This document shows, piece by piece, positions 8,072 to 17,016 of a stretch of 64,000 nt of DNA. The position numbers were made by a program, and so were the translations under genes. Under the pieces are notes generated by a model that did no database searches, was not told where the DNA came from, and saw nothing but the letters and a program-made list of their open reading frames with translations. How positions within the stretch are numbered: the stretch's first letter is position 1; each line of letters opens with the position of its first letter. This stretch comes from Paraburkholderia sabiae (GTDB taxonomy: Bacteria > Pseudomonadota > Gammaproteobacteria > Burkholderiales > Burkholderiaceae), in the NCBI RefSeq assembly GCF_030412785.1, contig NZ_CP125295.1, positions 2,170,001-2,234,000 on the forward strand. Reading direction: 5' to 3'.

Positions 8072-9520
8072 TTAAACCGCCATCACCGTAACAGCCTTCG
8101 TCACGAGATAGGCTTCCATCGCTTCCGGTCCGCCTTCCGAGCCGTAGCCCGAATCCTTCACGCCGCCGAACGGCATTTCCGGCGTCGGCGTGGCGGGCTG
8201 GTTGATCCACAGCATGCCGACTTCGAGGTTCTGCGACAGCAGGTGCACGTTGCGGAACGACTTCGTGAACGCGTAGCCCGCGAGGCCGAACGGCAGACGG
8301 TTCGCTTCGGCGATCGCGTCTTCGATCTTGTCGAAGCCGCGGATTGCCGCGATCGGGCCGAACGGCTCGTTGTTGAACACGTCGGCTTCGAGCGGCACGT
8401 CCGTCAGCACGGTCGGCGCGAAGAAGTTGCCTTCCGAGCCGATGCGCTCGCCGCCCGTCGCGACCTTCGCGCCCGACGTGCGGGCGTTCTCGATGATGCT
8501 CGCCATGGCCGTCAGACGGCGCGCGTTCGCGAGCGGCCCGAGCTGCGTGCCTTCGGCGAGACCGTCGCCGATTTTCAGGCCTTCCGCATGCTTGACGAGC
8601 GCCGCGGCAAATTCTTCGCGGATGCTGTTGTGGACGAGGAAGCGGGTCGGCGAGATGCACACCTGGCCCGCGTTACGGAACTTCGCGCCGCCTGCTGCCT
8701 TGACGGCGAGCGCGACGTCGGCGTCTTCCGCGACGATCACGGGCGCGTGGCCGCCGAGTTCCATCGTCGCGCGCTTCATGTGCTGGCCCGCGAGCGCGGC
8801 GAGTTGCTTGCCGACGGGCGTCGAGCCGGTGAACGTGACTTTGCGGATGACGGGATGCGGGATCAGGTAGCTCGAGATCTCGGCGGGATCGCCGAACACG
8901 AGGCCGACCGTACCGGCGGGCACGCCTGCATCGACGAAAGCCTGCAGCAGTTGTGCCGGCGACGCGGGCGTTTCTTCCGGTGCCTTGACGAGGAACGAAC
9001 AACCGCTCGCGAGCGCGGCGCTCAGCTTGCGGACCACCTGATTCACCGGGAAATTCCACGGCGTGAAGGCGGCGACGGGGCCGATCGGCTCCTTGAGCAC
9101 GGTCGATTGCGCGTTGAGGTTACGCGACGGCACGACACGACCGTACACGCGACGGCCTTCGTCGGCGAACCATTCGATGATGTCGGCGGCCGACAGCACT
9201 TCGATACGCGCTTCGGCGAACGGCTTGCCCTGCTCCTGCGTCATCAGGCGCGCGATGTTGTCGGCGCGTTCGCGCACGAAGGCGGCGGCTTTGCGCATCG
9301 TCGTGGCGCGTTCGTTGGCCGGCACCTTGCGCCATGCTTCGAAACCCTTCTGCGCGGCTTCCAGCGCGCGGTCCAGATCGGCCTTGCCCGCGTGCGCGAC
9401 CTTGCCGATCGGCTTGCCCGTCGCGGGATTCACGACGTCGAGGGTCTTGCCGCTGGCGGCGTCGCACCATTCGTTGTTGATCAACAGACGGGTGTCGGTG
9501 TAGCTGCTGGATGTGACCAT
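8072..9520 (-). CDS. gabD: NAD(P)-dependent succinate-semialdehyde dehydrogenase
   Basis: This 482-residue aldehyde dehydrogenase oxidises succinate semialdehyde to succinate at the end of the GABA shunt, or closely related semialdehydes such as 2-oxoglutarate semialdehyde. It has [20 protein letters not shown] for cofactor binding, [11 protein letters not shown] with the general-base Glu, and [11 protein letters not shown] with the catalytic Cys. Length and the C-terminal [15 protein letters not shown] match GabD. AGAGGAA precedes the ATG. It is monocistronic, with its own terminator. Because the window also encodes a DapA-family lyase and uronate dehydrogenase, a role in sugar-acid oxidation cannot be excluded, though the genes are 46 kb apart. 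Confidence 0.88.
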   Translation of the reverse strand: MVTSSSYTDTRLLINNEWCDAASGKTLDVVNPATGKPIGKVAHAGKADLDRALEAAQKGFEAWRKVPANERATTMRKAAAFVRERADNIARLMTQEQGKPFAEARIEVLSAADIIEWFADEGRRVYGRVVPSRNLNAQSTVLKEPIGPVAAFTPWNFPVNQVVRKLSAALASGCSFLVKAPEETPASPAQLLQAFVDAGVPAGTVGLVFGDPAEISSYLIPHPVIRKVTFTGSTPVGKQLAALAGQHMKRATMELGGHAPVIVAEDADVALAVKAAGGAKFRNAGQVCISPTRFLVHNSIREEFAAALVKHAEGLKIGDGLAEGTQLGPLANARRLTAMASIIENARTSGAKVATGGERIGSEGNFFAPTVLTDVPLEADVFNNEPFGPIAAIRGFDKIEDAIAEANRLPFGLAGYAFTKSFRNVHLLSQNLEVGMLWINQPATPTPEMPFGGVKDSGYGSEGGPEAMEAYLVTKAVTVMAV

Positions 9521-9620
9521 TGCTATGCGTTCCTCTGGAAGGTTCTGTTCTGCGGTTTTCCGCTGCGCGCGCCCCGGGGTGGCCGGGAGACGTTGATCTT
9601 AGCTGATTGCTGGGATTCTT

Positions 9621-9757
9621 TCCCGCAGAGCGGGTTTTTGCGCCTGGGCGGCTTGGGGTCGTTTTCGCTGGCATCCGCGTTTTGCTGTCTGTGCTTCAGG
9701 CGTTGCCCCCACAGGGGCAACGCATGAAGTACAGAAACGAATTCGCGGATGCCAACA
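9621..9757. repeat. Composite inverted-repeat element
   Basis: Two nested hairpins fill this gap. CCCGC-AGA-GCGGG followed by TTTTT lies at 9622-9639. An imperfect arm pair spans 9670-9753: GGCATCCGCG (9670-9679) matches CGCGGATGCC (9744-9753), CTGTGCTTCA matches TGAAGTACAG with one mismatch, and the centre is GCGTTGCCCC...GGGGCAACGC. Similar blocks are, from memory, scattered between genes in Paraburkholderia. Here the element could end transcription of the beta-glucoside operon, whose last gene stops at 9766. Confidence 0.6.
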
Positions 9758-9765
9758 AAAAAACT

Positions 9766-10146
9766 TCACGCGTATTTGAATACGCCTTGCGCGCTAGCAA
9801 TCAAAACCCTCCCATCAACCCAAGCCTCAGCACGAGCAAAAAACACCGACCGCCCTTTGCGCTCAAGAAACCCTTTACTGATGACCTTCTCCCCAAGCCC
9901 TTTGTCGAGATAACTAATCGTCAACGAGAGGGTAAAAGCATGAACAGGATCGCCCTCGCTATAAAGCCCGGAATAGCCCGCGGCAGCGTCAAGCAAAGTA
10001 GCAATAGCACCACCTTGCAAAACCCGCTGCCGATTCAACGTCTCCGGCCGGATAGGCATAGTGAACTCGGCATAGCCACTGCGCCACTCAGTCAATTCAA
10101 CCGCGAGCGATTCGAGAAAGGGGTTGTCAAGCGGCGGCGGTTGCAT
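9766..10146 (-). CDS. PaaI-type hotdog-fold thioesterase
   Basis: This 126-residue protein has the PaaI/YbgC-like hotdog signature: ETLNRQRVLQGGAIATLLDA, where the RVLQGG turn and the following helix form the active-site loop, and TLSLTISYLDKG for the central strand. Members hydrolyse aryl- or acyl-CoA thioesters in the cytoplasm. It is the last gene of the seven-gene beta-glucoside operon, only 12 bp after lacI, although a thioesterase has no evident part in glucoside use. It may be a passenger. The usual catalytic Asp/Asn is plausibly the Asn or Asp flanking the QGG turn, but this was not resolved. Confidence 0.8.
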   Translation of the reverse strand: MQPPPLDNPFLESLAVELTEWRSGYAEFTMPIRPETLNRQRVLQGGAIATLLDAAAGYSGLYSEGDPVHAFTLSLTISYLDKGLGEKVISKGFLERKGRSVFFARAEAWVDGRVLIASAQGVFKYA

Positions 10147-10158
10147 GTGGACTCCGTC

Positions 10159-11172
10159 CTAATTCACTTTGGGCCGCCCCACGGACGCCCGCATCGACAC
10201 AGTCACCGGAAACTCGCGAAAGATCTCCCACTTCGTTCCATAACACTGATTGATGAGCCAACGCACTGCGTTCTGCGTCAACTCCGCAGTCGGAATATGC
10301 ACCGACGTCAACGCAGGCGCCGAGTACGCCGCCGAGTAATCGTCGTCGTAGCCGATCACGGACACATCGCCCGGCACCGAAATGCCAAGCTGCTGGAAAC
10401 GGGCCAACGCACTGACAGCCATCGTATCGTTGGCACAAAAGAGCCCCGTAAACGGCACCTTCGATTCGAGCAGCCGGCACGTCGCCGCGTAGCCGCCTTC
10501 AGGCGAGAAGTCCGATTCGATCAACGGCACCGTCTCGCGTGCAATGCCGTGGCGCGCGAGTTCTTCGAAGAAGCCATCGAGACGCTCCACGTTGTCCGAC
10601 GCCGTGTACGGCCCCGAAATCACAGCCACCCGCCGATGCCCATGTTCGAGCAGTGTCGCCGCCGCCAGTTCGCCGCCGCGCCGATGGTCGGGGCAGAACG
10701 ACGCATCCGGCAACGCATCGAACGCGCGGTTGAGGAACACCATCTTCGGGTGCAGCCGATGCAACTCGTCGAGATCCTCGTCATGCAGATCGTGGCTGAT
10801 CACGACGACGCCGTCGCAGTCCCGTCCGATCAGAAAACGCACCGCTTCGAGCGCCTGCTCGCGCGGCGTCGACTCGCCGCAGCCGGTCGCGACGACGACA
10901 TGCCGATGCACCGAGCGCAGTTCGAGGTCCGTCTGCTTGAGTATCGTGCCGTAGTACGAGCCGAAGAACGTCGGCACGAACAGGCCGATGATGCCGAGTT
11001 GCTGCGTGGCCATCGCGCGGCCGATCGACGACGGCCGGAAGTTGAGTTCGGCGATCGCGGCCTTCACGCGCGCAGCAGCTTCCGCCGATACGGGTCCTTT
11101 GCCCGAAATGGCGCGCGAGGCTGTCGAGAGCCCCACGCCCGCCAGCTCCGCCACATCTTTGAGGGTCGCCAC
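10159..11172 (-). CDS. LacI-family repressor of the beta-glucoside operon
   Basis: This 337-residue regulator has an N-terminal LacI helix-turn-helix (ATLKDVAELAGVGLSTASRA, then ISGKGPVSAEA). The hinge follows, then a sugar-binding core with IIGLFVPTFFGSYYGTI and a C-terminal GDVSVIGYDDDYSAAYSAPA. The core residues are those of a standard ligand-responsive repressor. It is encoded inside the operon it probably controls, downstream of the ATPase gene by 36 bp, giving autoregulation. The perfect palindrome at 16961 is the expected target. Inducer unknown; a beta-glucoside or its hydrolysis product fits the operon. Confidence 0.92.
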   Translation of the reverse strand: MATLKDVAELAGVGLSTASRAISGKGPVSAEAAARVKAAIAELNFRPSSIGRAMATQQLGIIGLFVPTFFGSYYGTILKQTDLELRSVHRHVVVATGCGESTPREQALEAVRFLIGRDCDGVVVISHDLHDEDLDELHRLHPKMVFLNRAFDALPDASFCPDHRRGGELAAATLLEHGHRRVAVISGPYTASDNVERLDGFFEELARHGIARETVPLIESDFSPEGGYAATCRLLESKVPFTGLFCANDTMAVSALARFQQLGISVPGDVSVIGYDDDYSAAYSAPALTSVHIPTAELTQNAVRWLINQCYGTKWEIFREFPVTVSMRASVGRPKVN

Positions 11173-11208
11173 GGTGTCTCCGTCCGCTTGTAGTGTTGCG
11201 CCTGCCGT

Positions 11209-12300
11209 TCAGAGGCGCGCCCCGCCCGCCTCGTCGAACAGCGATACATGTGCGCCGTCGATCGCGAACGCCACTGAATCGCCGACAGCGACGGGCGTCT
11301 TCTCCTGATCGATCGACGCGATCTGTGTGCCATGATAATCGAGCCAGATAACCCGGTGGTTGCCCATTGGTTCGATAAGCGACACTTGCCCGCGCTGATT
11401 CGAGTCCGCACCGATGCGCACGCGCACGTCTTCGGGCCGCACGCCGAGCACGCACGGCTTGCCGTTTTCCGGCGGCGCAGCAAACGGATACGACGAAACA
11501 TCGAGATCGAGCTTTGCGCCCGTAAAGCGCACGCCATCGTCCTGCGCAAGCAGCGTGCCGTTCAGCAGGTTCATCGCCGGCGAGCCGAGGAAGGTCGCGA
11601 CGAACAGATTCGCGGGCCGCGCATACACTTCGGCGGGCGTGCCGAACTGCTGGATCACGCCGTTCTTCATCACGGCCATCCGCGTGGCAAGCGTCATCGC
11701 TTCGACCTGATCGTGCGTCACGTAGATCATCGTCGCGCCGAGTTGCTGATGCAACTGCTTGAGTTCGCGGCGCAGTTCCGTGCGCAGCTTCGCATCGAGA
11801 TTCGATAGCGGCTCGTCGAACAGAAACACATCGGCTTCGCGCACGATCGCGCGTCCGATCGCCACGCGCTGCCGCTGCCCGCCCGACAGTTGTGCCGGCT
11901 TGCGCTTGAGCAGCGGTCCGAGTTGCAGCATGTCGGACGCACGCGCGACGCGCCGCTCGATCTCCGCCTTCGGCGTGCCGCTGATGCGCAGCGCAAAAGA
12001 CAGATTCCGCTCGACGCTCATCGTCGGATACAACGCGTACGACTGGAACACGAGCGCGATGCGCCGGTCTTTCGGATCGGCCCACGTCATGTCCTCGCCG
12101 CCGATCTCGATGCTGCCTTCCGTCACGTCGATCAAGCCCGCGATGCTGTGCAGCAATGTCGACTTGCCGCAACCCGACGGCCCGAGCAGCACGACGAATT
12201 CGCCTGCGCGCACGTCGAGATCGAGCGCGTCGATCACCGTGTTCGCGCCAAGCTGGATTTTCAGGTCGCGGACCGCGACGTTTGCCATGTTCGTTGCCAT
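11209..12300 (-). CDS. Sugar ABC transporter ATP-binding protein (UgpC/MalK type)
   Basis: This 363-residue protein has the Walker A GPSGCGKSTLLHSIAG (about residues 39-54), signature LSGGQRQRVAIGRA, Walker B FLFDEPLSNLDAKLR and the C-terminal OB-like regulatory domain of the MalK/UgpC class (LGVRPEDVRVRIGA). It powers uptake through the two adjacent permeases, bound to the cytoplasmic side of the inner membrane. GAGGGAA precedes the ATG, which lies nine bases after the upstream permease stop. Such ATPases can serve several CUT1 transporters, so it may not be exclusive to this system. Confidence 0.93.
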   Translation of the reverse strand: MATNMANVAVRDLKIQLGANTVIDALDLDVRAGEFVVLLGPSGCGKSTLLHSIAGLIDVTEGSIEIGGEDMTWADPKDRRIALVFQSYALYPTMSVERNLSFALRISGTPKAEIERRVARASDMLQLGPLLKRKPAQLSGGQRQRVAIGRAIVREADVFLFDEPLSNLDAKLRTELRRELKQLHQQLGATMIYVTHDQVEAMTLATRMAVMKNGVIQQFGTPAEVYARPANLFVATFLGSPAMNLLNGTLLAQDDGVRFTGAKLDLDVSSYPFAAPPENGKPCVLGVRPEDVRVRIGADSNQRGQVSLIEPMGNHRVIWLDYHGTQIASIDQEKTPVAVGDSVAFAIDGAHVSLFDEAGGARL

Positions 12301-12309
12301 GTCGTTCCC

Positions 12310-13224
12310 TCAGCCCTTCACCGCGCCCGACGCGATGCCGCGCACGAACCAGCGGCCCGAAATGAAATACACGGCGAGCGGCACGACGGACGTCAGTATC
12401 GTCGCCGCCATGTTGACGTTGTAGATCTTCTCGCCCGTCGTCGTGTTGATGATGTTGTTGAGTTGCACCGTCATCGGCAGATTGCGCGTGCCTGCGAACA
12501 CGAGGCCGAGCAGGTAGTCGTTCCAGATGTTCGTCACCTGCAAAATCATCGCGACGACGATGATAGGCAGCGACATCGGCAGCATCAGTTGAAAGAAGAT
12601 GCGCCAGAAACCGCCGCCGTCGATACGTGCCGCCTTGAACAGCTCGAGCGGTATGCCCGCGTAGTAATTGCGGAACAGCAGCGTCATCACGGGCATGCCG
12701 AATATCGTATGAATGATCACGATGCCGGGCAGCGAGCTGAACAGATGCACGCTCGCGAGCACGCGCACCATCGGATAGATCATCACCTGATACGGAATGA
12801 ACGCGCCGAGCAGCAGCACGCCGAAGAACACGCCTGCACCGCGCGGCCGCCAGAACGACAGCGCATAGCCGTTGATCGCGCCGATCACGATGGAGAACAC
12901 CGTGCTCGGTACGACGATGCGCACCGAGTTCCAGAAGCCCACGCGGATGCCGTTGCAATCGAGTCCCGTGCACGCCGACTGCCACGCATCGGCCCATGGC
13001 GCGAGCGTGAAGTGGATCGGCAGTGCGAGCAGATTGCCCAGACGTATCTCGCTCATCGGCTTCACGGAGGTGACGAGCATCACGTAAAGCGGCAACAGGA
13101 AGAACAGCGCGGCGATGATCAGAAAGCCGTAAATGCCGAGACGCGACGGCGAAAAACGCTTCCTGCGCACGTGACGTTGACGCGGGTTCGGCGTATGAGC
13201 GGAAGGTTGCAGCGTCGTGCTCAT
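12310..13224 (-). CDS. Sugar ABC transporter permease, MalG type
   Basis: This 304-residue permease has six predicted membrane helices, the first being LGIYGFLIIAALFFLLPLYV near residue 30. The EAA-like coupling loop ELFKAARIDGGGFWRIFFQL contacts the ATPase. It pairs with the MalF-type permease to form the CUT1 channel. The start at 13224 overlaps the previous stop as TGATG and carries AAGGAGG a few bases upstream; the longer upstream frame is the shadow of the preceding gene. Confidence 0.92.
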   Translation of the reverse strand: MSTTLQPSAHTPNPRQRHVRRKRFSPSRLGIYGFLIIAALFFLLPLYVMLVTSVKPMSEIRLGNLLALPIHFTLAPWADAWQSACTGLDCNGIRVGFWNSVRIVVPSTVFSIVIGAINGYALSFWRPRGAGVFFGVLLLGAFIPYQVMIYPMVRVLASVHLFSSLPGIVIIHTIFGMPVMTLLFRNYYAGIPLELFKAARIDGGGFWRIFFQLMLPMSLPIIVVAMILQVTNIWNDYLLGLVFAGTRNLPMTVQLNNIINTTTGEKIYNVNMAATILTSVVPLAVYFISGRWFVRGIASGAVKG

Positions 13225-14180
13225 CACACCTCCTTGCGCGACGCGTTGCGGCTGCGTGCATAGAGAAACGGCGCGAGTATCGCGAGAACCGTAGCGAGCA
13301 GCACGATCGAAGCCGCCGACGCCAGCCCGATATTCGCGCGCCCGAACAGATAATCCATGATGAACTTCGCGGGCACTTCGCTCGCGGTGCCGGGACCGCC
13401 TTGCGTCATCGCGACGACGGCGTCGAATAGTTTGACCACGGCGACGAACAGCAGCACGAAGGCCGTCGAGATCGAAGGCCCGAGCATCGGAATGACGATG
13501 CTCGCATACACGCGCCAACGCGGAATGCCGTCGATGCGCGCGGCTTTCCACAACTCGTCGTCGATGCCGCGCAGGCCCGCGAGCATCACCGCCATCACGA
13601 GCCCCGACGCCTGCCACACGGTCGCGATCACGATCGTATAGATCACCCAGTCCTGATCGACGATCCAGTCGAAGCGCGCATGCGTGAAGCCCATCTTGTG
13701 CAGCAGCGACTGCGCGCCGAGTTCGGGATTGAGGATCCATTGCCACACCAGTCCCGTCGCGACGAACGACATCGCGTATGGATACAGGAACACCGTGCGC
13801 AGCACGCCTTCCGCCATCACGCGCTGATCGATGAAGATTGCGAGCAGCATGCCGATCGCGAGACACGCGACGATGAAGCACACGCCGTAGATTGCAATGT
13901 GCTGCAACGACACGAGCCAGCGGTCGTTATGAAAGAGCCGCACGTATTGCGTGAAGCCGACGAAATCGTTCGAAGGAAACGTGCGCGAGTTGCTGAGCGA
14001 CACGCGCGCCGTCCACAGCATCGTGCCGAGATACGCGAAGATCACCGTCAGTATCATCGGGATCAGCGCGATCCATGCGGCGAGCGACCAGCGCTTGCGC
14101 AATGGCCGCCCGTGCGCCTTCGCAGCCGGCCGCGATTTCGTCGTCATGTCAGGCAACGCGTGCGACTTGAGCGTCCCCAT
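13224..14180 (-). CDS. Sugar ABC transporter permease, MalF type
   Basis: This 318-residue permease has six membrane helices, beginning SLAAWIALIPMILTVIFAYL, and the coupling loop ELWKAARIDGIPRWRVYASI. It heterodimerises with the MalG-type partner and receives sugar from the periplasmic binding protein. The first 30 residues are basic and cytoplasmic. The start seven bases after the binding-protein stop has an AAAGG at workable distance; an internal ATG at residue 12 is the alternative. Its stop overlaps the next start by one base. Confidence 0.9.
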   Translation of the reverse strand: MGTLKSHALPDMTTKSRPAAKAHGRPLRKRWSLAAWIALIPMILTVIFAYLGTMLWTARVSLSNSRTFPSNDFVGFTQYVRLFHNDRWLVSLQHIAIYGVCFIVACLAIGMLLAIFIDQRVMAEGVLRTVFLYPYAMSFVATGLVWQWILNPELGAQSLLHKMGFTHARFDWIVDQDWVIYTIVIATVWQASGLVMAVMLAGLRGIDDELWKAARIDGIPRWRVYASIVIPMLGPSISTAFVLLFVAVVKLFDAVVAMTQGGPGTASEVPAKFIMDYLFGRANIGLASAASIVLLATVLAILAPFLYARSRNASRKEV

Positions 14181-14186
14181 CGTGCG

Positions 14187-15431
14187 TCAGCCTTTTAGCG
14201 CGCTGGCAAAGGCTTTCTGTGCATCGTCGACCGACTGGTTCTTGTTCCAGAAGTTCGTGATGACGTCCGTCAACGCACCCTGCATGTCGGGCGACAACAG
14301 CATTTCCGGGTTCGGCAACTGACGCGACTTGTCCTTCATGATCGCGATGCCCTCCTTCGCGCAGATGTCGAGCTGGTTCGCGTCGATGTCCGGCCGGATC
14401 GGAATCGAGCCCTTCTTCGCGCTGAACGCGACCTGCGCCTGCGGCGACGTCATCACAGTGGCCAGCAGATTCTGCGCCTTGATCGCGTTCGCGTTGTCGG
14501 TCTTCGGGAACACGAACACGTCGCCCGCGACGAGATACGGCGAATGCGGACCGAAGCCGGGGAAGCAGCCGAAGTCCTTGCCGGGCGTCTGCTTCGCCGC
14601 CGAGAACTCGCCCTTCGCCCAGTCGCCCATGATCTGCACGCCGGCCTTGCCGGAAATCACGAGCGCCGTCGCGTCGTTCCAGTTGCGGCCAGGCGAGCCG
14701 GGATCGACATAGTCGTGCAGTTTCTTGAACGACGCGAGCACCTTCTTGAACGCATCGGATTTCACTGCGTTCGCATCGCGGTCGCGATACACCTTCAGAT
14801 AGAGATCGGGCCCGCCGACGTCGGCGAATACGGCGTCGAACGTGATCTTCTCCTGCCACGGCTGCCCGCCGAGCGCGAGCGGGATCACGCCCGCCTTCTT
14901 CAGCTTGTCGAGATCGGCGACAAATTCGTCGAAGCTCTTCGGGTCGCCCGCGATGCCCGCCTTCGCGAACACCGGCTTCGAATAGAAGAACCACGCAGGC
15001 ATGTGGATATCGACGGGCGCCGCGTAGTAATGGCCGTTGACCTTGATGCTGTCGAGTATCGATTGCGGGAAGATGCCCGCCCAGTTTTCTTTCGTGGCGA
15101 CCGTGTCGACGTTGTTGAGCAGGCCCTGATCGATCAGGTCGTGAAACTGCTTCGACGTGTTGAACTGCGCAGCCGTGGGCGGATCGCCGCCGACAATGCG
15201 GTTGATCGCGGTCGCACGCGCCTGGTCCGCGCCCGCCACGGCGTTGTCGACCCACTGGCCGCCCGCCTGGTTGTACGCGTCGGCGAACTGCCGGATGGCC
15301 GCCGATTCCCCGCCCGACGTCCACCAGTGAATCACATTGGCTTTCAACGGCTCGGCATGCGCGACGATGCCCGTGATGGCCAATGCCAGTGCGATACCGC
15401 TTTTCAACGCCCACTGTTTTCTGCTGTTCAT
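14187..15431 (-). CDS. Periplasmic sugar-binding protein of ABC transporter
   Basis: This 414-residue lipid-free binding protein has a signal peptide (residues 1-26, ending VAHA). The mature part resembles glucose/mannose or oligosaccharide CUT1 receptors: NVIHWWTSGGESAAIRQFAD with the aromatic stacking residues at the start, YYAAPVDIHMPAWFFYSKPV, and GVQIMGDWAKGEFSA. It delivers the sugar to the two permeases that follow. AAGGAGACGG precedes the ATG. The gene lies 68 bp after the beta-glucosidase gene, so the ligand is probably a beta-glucoside or its glucose product; that link is inference. Confidence 0.92.
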   Translation of the reverse strand: MNSRKQWALKSGIALALAITGIVAHAEPLKANVIHWWTSGGESAAIRQFADAYNQAGGQWVDNAVAGADQARATAINRIVGGDPPTAAQFNTSKQFHDLIDQGLLNNVDTVATKENWAGIFPQSILDSIKVNGHYYAAPVDIHMPAWFFYSKPVFAKAGIAGDPKSFDEFVADLDKLKKAGVIPLALGGQPWQEKITFDAVFADVGGPDLYLKVYRDRDANAVKSDAFKKVLASFKKLHDYVDPGSPGRNWNDATALVISGKAGVQIMGDWAKGEFSAAKQTPGKDFGCFPGFGPHSPYLVAGDVFVFPKTDNANAIKAQNLLATVMTSPQAQVAFSAKKGSIPIRPDIDANQLDICAKEGIAIMKDKSRQLPNPEMLLSPDMQGALTDVITNFWNKNQSVDDAQKAFASALKG

Positions 15432-15499
15432 TCCGTCTCCTTCGGGCTCGGTGCCCGATTTATCGGCTCGACTGCATTCCAGCTTATGTTGTCTGCGTG

Positions 15500-16891
15500 T
15501 CAGTTCTTCTTGCTGCGCGCCTCGATGAACTTCGCGATCAGCTCGCCGCTGCGCTTGACCGTGCGCTGCTGCGTGCCGTAATCGACGTGCACGACGCCGA
15601 AGCGCCGCTCATACCCGAACGCCCACTCGAAGTTATCGAGCAGCGACCACACGAAGTACCCGCGAATATCGACGCCCTGCTTGACGGCCTGATCGACGGC
15701 GGCCAGATGCCGCTTCAGAAACGAAATGCGCTGCGGATCGTCGACGTGGCCATCCTGCACGTTGTCGTCCGATGCCATGCCGTTCTCCGTAATGTAGATC
15801 GGCGGCAAATTCGGATACGTGCCGTGAAAACCCGTCAGCAGATCGCGCAAGCCGTCCGGATGCACTTCCCAGCCCATCTGCGTGCGTTCGACATCGGGCA
15901 GCGGCACGTCGACGAAACCATGCGCGCCGTCGCTCTTCACATTGGTGCGGAAATAATAATTGATGCCGAGGAAGTCGAGCGGCGCGGCGATCGTCTGCAT
16001 GTCGCCTTCGAGCACGAGCGGCTCGGCACCGGGCCACAGTTCCCACAGATCGGCAGGATATTCGCCCTTGAGCAGCGGATCGAGAATCCATGCGTTGTGC
16101 TGCACTTCGAACAGATGCGCGGCGCGCTGATCCGCCTCGCTCGACGACGCCGATGTGCCGCGTCCCACGTTCGCGACGATGCCTTTCATCGACGCCGGAT
16201 CGTTAGCGCGCAACACCTTGGTCGCCTCGCCGTGCGCGAGCAGAAGATGATGCATCGCCTGCGTCGCGTAGCGCACGTTCGCGAGGCCCGGCGCGTGATG
16301 CCCGTTGCCGTAGCCGAGGAACGCCGAGCACCACGGCTCGTTGAGCGTCATCCATGCATCGACGTGACCAGCCAGCTCGCGGCTCATCAGATCGGCGTAA
16401 TCGGCGAAGCGATAGACCGTCTCGCGATTCAGCCAGCCGCCGCGATCTTCCAGATGCTGCGGCATGTCCCAGTGATACAGCGTGACGAAGGTCTGCAAGC
16501 CTTTTTCTTTCAACCGGCCGAGCAGCCGCTTGTAGAAGTCGAGGCCCTTCTGGTTCGGTCGCCCTGCTTCGTCCATCACGCGCGGCCATGCGACGGAAAG
16601 ACGGTACGCCTCGAAATTCAGACGCGTCAGCAGATCGAGATCGCTTTCCCAGCGGTGATAGTGATCGCAGGCGACTTCGCCCGTATCGCCCGCGAGCACT
16701 TTGCCCGGTGTCGCCGAGAACGTGTCCCAGATCGACGGCAGGCGGCCATCTTCATTCACGGCGCCTTCGATCTGATACGAAGCCGTCGCCGCGCCGAGCA
16801 GGAAGTCCTTGCGCCACAGCACCGAATCGGCGGAAGGCGTGAACGGATCGCTCTGCTGACTGCTGCCGGGTGCCACTGCATCGTATGCCAC
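15500..16891 (-). CDS. Family GH1 beta-glucosidase, GTG start
   Basis: This 463-residue cytoplasmic GH1 enzyme hydrolyses terminal beta-glucosidic bonds by the retaining mechanism. The acid/base Glu185 is in MTLNEPW and the nucleophile Glu369 in IYITENG. LLGAATASYQIEGAVNEDGR and the C-terminal FVWSLLDNFEWAFGYERRFG are family signatures. The start is GTG at 16891: GAGGAGG lies five bases upstream, and upstream in-frame ATGs would add up to 60 residues the family lacks and would cover the operator. It is the first gene of the operon, so hydrolysis and import are co-induced. It has no signal peptide, hence intact glucosides are probably imported. Confidence 0.93.
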   Translation of the reverse strand: MAYDAVAPGSSQQSDPFTPSADSVLWRKDFLLGAATASYQIEGAVNEDGRLPSIWDTFSATPGKVLAGDTGEVACDHYHRWESDLDLLTRLNFEAYRLSVAWPRVMDEAGRPNQKGLDFYKRLLGRLKEKGLQTFVTLYHWDMPQHLEDRGGWLNRETVYRFADYADLMSRELAGHVDAWMTLNEPWCSAFLGYGNGHHAPGLANVRYATQAMHHLLLAHGEATKVLRANDPASMKGIVANVGRGTSASSSEADQRAAHLFEVQHNAWILDPLLKGEYPADLWELWPGAEPLVLEGDMQTIAAPLDFLGINYYFRTNVKSDGAHGFVDVPLPDVERTQMGWEVHPDGLRDLLTGFHGTYPNLPPIYITENGMASDDNVQDGHVDDPQRISFLKRHLAAVDQAVKQGVDIRGYFVWSLLDNFEWAFGYERRFGVVHVDYGTQQRTVKRSGELIAKFIEARSKKN

Positions 16892-16922
16892 GGAACCTCC
16901 TCTCAATGTTGTTGTGATACGC

Positions 16923-16936
16923 ATGGAAGCGCATTC
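16923..16936. promoter_or_regulatory. Secondary, imperfect LacI-type operator
   Basis: ATGGAAGCGCATTC shares its left half and central GCGC with the perfect operator centred 38 bp away. It lies about 32 bp upstream of the GTG start, so repressor bound at both sites could cooperate. The right half is degenerate. Confidence 0.4.
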
Positions 16937-16960
16937 GTCGGACGGAATCGAAGTCCAGAG

Positions 16961-16974
16961 TGGAAGCGCTTCCA
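16961..16974. promoter_or_regulatory. Perfect LacI-family operator
   Basis: TGGAAGCGCTTCCA is a 14-bp perfect palindrome with the central CG step typical of LacI-family sites. It lies 70 bp upstream of the beta-glucosidase start, just downstream of a possible promoter. The LacI gene in the same operon is the probable ligand. Confidence 0.8.
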
Positions 16975-16986
16975 CATGACCTGCGC

Positions 16987-17016
16987 ACGATAGCAGTGGC
17001 GCTTTTGCGGCAGCAA
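16987..17016 (-). promoter_or_regulatory. Possible sigma70 promoter of the beta-glucoside operon
   Basis: On the minus strand TTGCTG (17011-17016) and TATCGT (16987-16992) are 18 bases apart. The -10 element ends about 12 bp before the operator, so a bound repressor would cover the transcription start. The hexamers are weak matches. Confidence 0.35.

Noticed and set aside
8000..9727. Long plus-strand frame opposite the succinate-semialdehyde dehydrogenase gene
   Set aside because: Shadow of the dehydrogenase; low-complexity Arg/Ala composition and no ribosome-binding site.
10781..13261. 826-residue frame spanning the ABC transporter and LacI genes
   Set aside because: It crosses several real genes in another frame of the same strand and has the Arg/Ala/His bias of a shifted frame.
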